From: Bacteroidota bacterium
Lineage (GTDB): Bacteria; Bacteroidota; Bacteroidia; Cytophagales; Microscillaceae
Reading direction: 5' to 3'
Assembly: GCA_004293265.1 (NCBI GenBank)
Contig: RDXZ01000014.1
Location: 1-52,660 of the forward strand
Length of the DNA: 52,660 nt
Shown: positions 50,974 through 52,660 of the stretch, in pieces
Layout: the number at the start of each line of letters is the position of its first letter
Position numbering within the stretch: position 1 is the first letter of the stretch
Made by a program: the position numbers and the translations under genes
Notes under the pieces: generated by a model
Databases searched by the model: none
What the model was told of the DNA's origin: nothing
What the model saw: the letters and a program-made list of their open reading frames with translations, nothing else

Positions 50974-51066
50974 GTAACTATTTACTATTTAACTTAATTG
51001 TTGGTAAAACCACAAACGTTTGCACCAAACATTATTTTATGCAAGCGTACACGCTTACACAAGATA
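50974..51066. repeat. Degenerate family-3 element
   Basis: GTAACTATTTA at the left, then ACGTTTGCACC and ATGCAAGCGTACACGCTTAC as a decayed core. No intact right end. Confidence 0.55.
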
Positions 51067-51103
51067 ACAATCATTAAATATCCACTTATTTAAAATATTT
51101 TTT

Positions 51104-52543
51104 ATGCAGAATGAAAATAATATCTTCGTTAGTTCTGAAATCGGAACACTCAAACGTTTAATGATTCATAGCCCTGATAGTGGCTTAGGTAAAGTTGTCC
51201 CTTCAAAAGCACAAGATTGGCTTTTTGAGGATATTATTCATCTTGAAAGTATGAGAAAAGATGAATATGATTTTTATGTCAAAATTTTATTATATTTTTT
51301 AGATACTGATAAAGTAAAAGGAAAATTACACGAAATTGATAAACCTGAAAACAAAAGAGGATTTTATAAACCCGATGACAAAAATTATTTTAAGTCTGAT
51401 AAAGTCATTGACCCACAATATTTATTGAGCCAAATTTTAGAAAATGATCAAATTAAATCTAAGTTAGTGGCTTCAGTTTGTGCCGTCGAACGTACTACTT
51501 ATCAACTCCAACAAGCCTTGATTTCGCTTTCGCCCAATGATTTATCAAAAACTTTGATTTCTGGGACACTTCCCAACGGAAAGATGGTTTTTCCACCTAC
51601 TCCTAATTTTATTTTTACAAGAGATATTGGTATCACCATCAATAATCATTTATTGTTGAATCGTCCTGCGAAGGTTGTGCGTGTGCGTGAATCCTTGATT
51701 ATGAAATATATTTTTCACAATCACCCGTTTTTTGCAGATTTACAAAGTAAAATTATTGAAGTTACGGAAGAAGACCATCAGTTTTTTTTGAGTGATGACG
51801 ATAAATTTTTGAATGAAGTTACGGTGGAGGGTGGAGATGTGATGACTGTAAGCCCCGAACAAATTATCATTGGTTGTAGTGAACGAACATCTTTGACGGC
51901 AGTTAATCAAATTATCACTTTTTTATTCGAAAAAAATGTAGTCAAAAAAGTAGCAGTGGTTAAAATTCCTTCTAAACGTGATTTTATGCACATAGATACA
52001 GTTTTTACACAAGTCAAACGAAATATGTGGGTAATTTTTGGGGCATTATCAAAACAAAATGTTGCTTTTCAAAACAAAGATTATACACGCCATTTTATTG
52101 ACAAAGGTATGAATATGAAACCACATATTTTGCAATTTGAAAAAGGCGTTACTGAACCTAAAAAATTTGAATATTTGGAAGATTTGTTAGATGATATCAG
52201 CCAAAATGATTTAAAATCAAGCCAACCAACGCAGTTTATTTATTCAGGAGGCAATGTTTTTCCTTTCGAATTGAGAGAGCAATGGACTGACGCTTGTAAT
52301 GTTTTGGCATTGAAAGAAGGAGTAATTATAGGGTATGACCGCAACACAAAAACGGCTGATGAGTTTAAAAAACAAGGTTTTAGAGTTGTAGAAGCAGAAG
52401 TACTTTTAGATGAGTTTGAAAGTGGTAAAAATTCTCCTGAAAATGTAAAAGATACACTGATTTTATTGCCTTCTGCTGAGTTATCACGTGCCAGAGGAGG
52501 CTCGCATTGTATGAGTATGCCGATTTTGAGAGAAAGTATTTAA
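51104..52543 (+). CDS. Arginine-deiminase-family enzyme, extended form
   Basis: Enzymes of this family hydrolyse the guanidino group of arginine or relatives through a Cys-His-acid site. The 479 residues keep all active-site motifs: F171-TRD-174, E242-GGD-245, H296-IDT, and the nucleophile C469 in SRARGGSHCMSMP. Bacterial arginine deiminase has about 410 residues; the extra 60-70 lie in an insertion around 60-110 (FLDTDKVKGKLHEIDKPENK) and another around 350-380. So arginine deiminase is the best guess, but a variant substrate is possible. No ornithine carbamoyltransferase or carbamate kinase is next to it. The ATG at 51104 follows a repeat-bearing leader. Contains one GATC (51446). 52544-52660 after it has no recognisable feature. 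Confidence 0.85.
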   Translation: MQNENNIFVSSEIGTLKRLMIHSPDSGLGKVVPSKAQDWLFEDIIHLESMRKDEYDFYVKILLYFLDTDKVKGKLHEIDKPENKRGFYKPDDKNYFKSDKVIDPQYLLSQILENDQIKSKLVASVCAVERTTYQLQQALISLSPNDLSKTLISGTLPNGKMVFPPTPNFIFTRDIGITINNHLLLNRPAKVVRVRESLIMKYIFHNHPFFADLQSKIIEVTEEDHQFFLSDDDKFLNEVTVEGGDVMTVSPEQIIIGCSERTSLTAVNQIITFLFEKNVVKKVAVVKIPSKRDFMHIDTVFTQVKRNMWVIFGALSKQNVAFQNKDYTRHFIDKGMNMKPHILQFEKGVTEPKKFEYLEDLLDDISQNDLKSSQPTQFIYSGGNVFPFELREQWTDACNVLALKEGVIIGYDRNTKTADEFKKQGFRVVEAEVLLDEFESGKNSPENVKDTLILLPSAELSRARGGSHCMSMPILRESI

Positions 52544-52660
52544 TGATTATTATTTCATTTCAAGTATCCGAGTATAAATAGTTTATATTATTTTTTGAAC
52601 TTTTAAAAGAAATTTTAGGCTTTTTGAGTATTATAAAGATGTTTTTCTCATAATTTCATT

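Noticed and set aside
1-52660. CRISPR array
   Set aside because: The only tandem repeats are LRR codons, the Asn tract of infB and palindromic elements; none has regular unique spacers, and no cas gene is present.

Overview
The window is AT-rich DNA (roughly 30% G+C by eye) from a member of the Bacteroidota, most likely the Cytophagia side of the phylum. I base this on the rimP-nusA-infB order, type IX secretion-associated proteins (a PorV/PorQ-like barrel and PorD), GSCFA, DUF177 and Lnb/DUF4105 families, and promoters of the phylum type (TTTG, about 20 nt, TAnnTTTG). I cannot name a genus. Most genes are ordinary chromosomal ones, broken up by short palindromic repeats and a few accessory islands.

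Layout. 0-7.1 kb: an exported pirin, a structured RNA candidate with its own promoter and terminator, then rimP-nusA-infB. 7.2-10.6 kb: three paralogous leucine-rich-repeat genes plus the tail of a lost fourth. 10.8-21.8 kb: gmhA, folA, tRNA-Phe, a PorV-like barrel, mnmA, TPR and RIC-like proteins, a glycosyltransferase, bcp-porD, a LysM lytic transglycosylase and a membrane protein. 21.9-25.1 kb: a restriction locus with an AlwI-family nuclease, a PLD-type nuclease and a methyltransferase lacking its catalytic half. 25.2-36.5 kb: GSCFA protein, MscS channel with a cyclic-nucleotide domain, lipoprotein, beta-CASP nuclease, glycosyltransferase, HDAC-like deacetylase, CNNM/CorC transporter, small barrel. 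36.8-38.4 kb: an overlapping ParA-like ATPase plus HEPN RNase pair, the best candidate for an undescribed system. 38.6-41.8 kb: btaA-btaB (betaine lipid synthesis) with a PLP aminotransferase. 42.3-52.5 kb: pdxJ, guaA, TPR protein, Lnb-like protein, acyl-CoA-binding protein with a UDP-sugar epimerase, HupE-like and DUF177 proteins, and an arginine-deiminase-family enzyme.

Two signals cut across gene boundaries. First, at least three families of miniature inverted-repeat elements are scattered between genes. One copy in each of two families is flanked by a perfect 8-bp target duplication, so they behave as MITEs. Second, GATC is almost absent: I found 8 in 52.7 kb by eye, where base composition predicts well over 100. 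Four of the eight fall within 2 kb, in btaA, btaB and the aminotransferase, which suggests that unit came from a genome without this avoidance.

Several genes have longer open frames starting at TTG. In four cases the TTG is the last part of a TAnnTTTG promoter box, so I chose the ATG downstream; other start choices are explained per gene. Motif searches, counts and alignments here are by eye.
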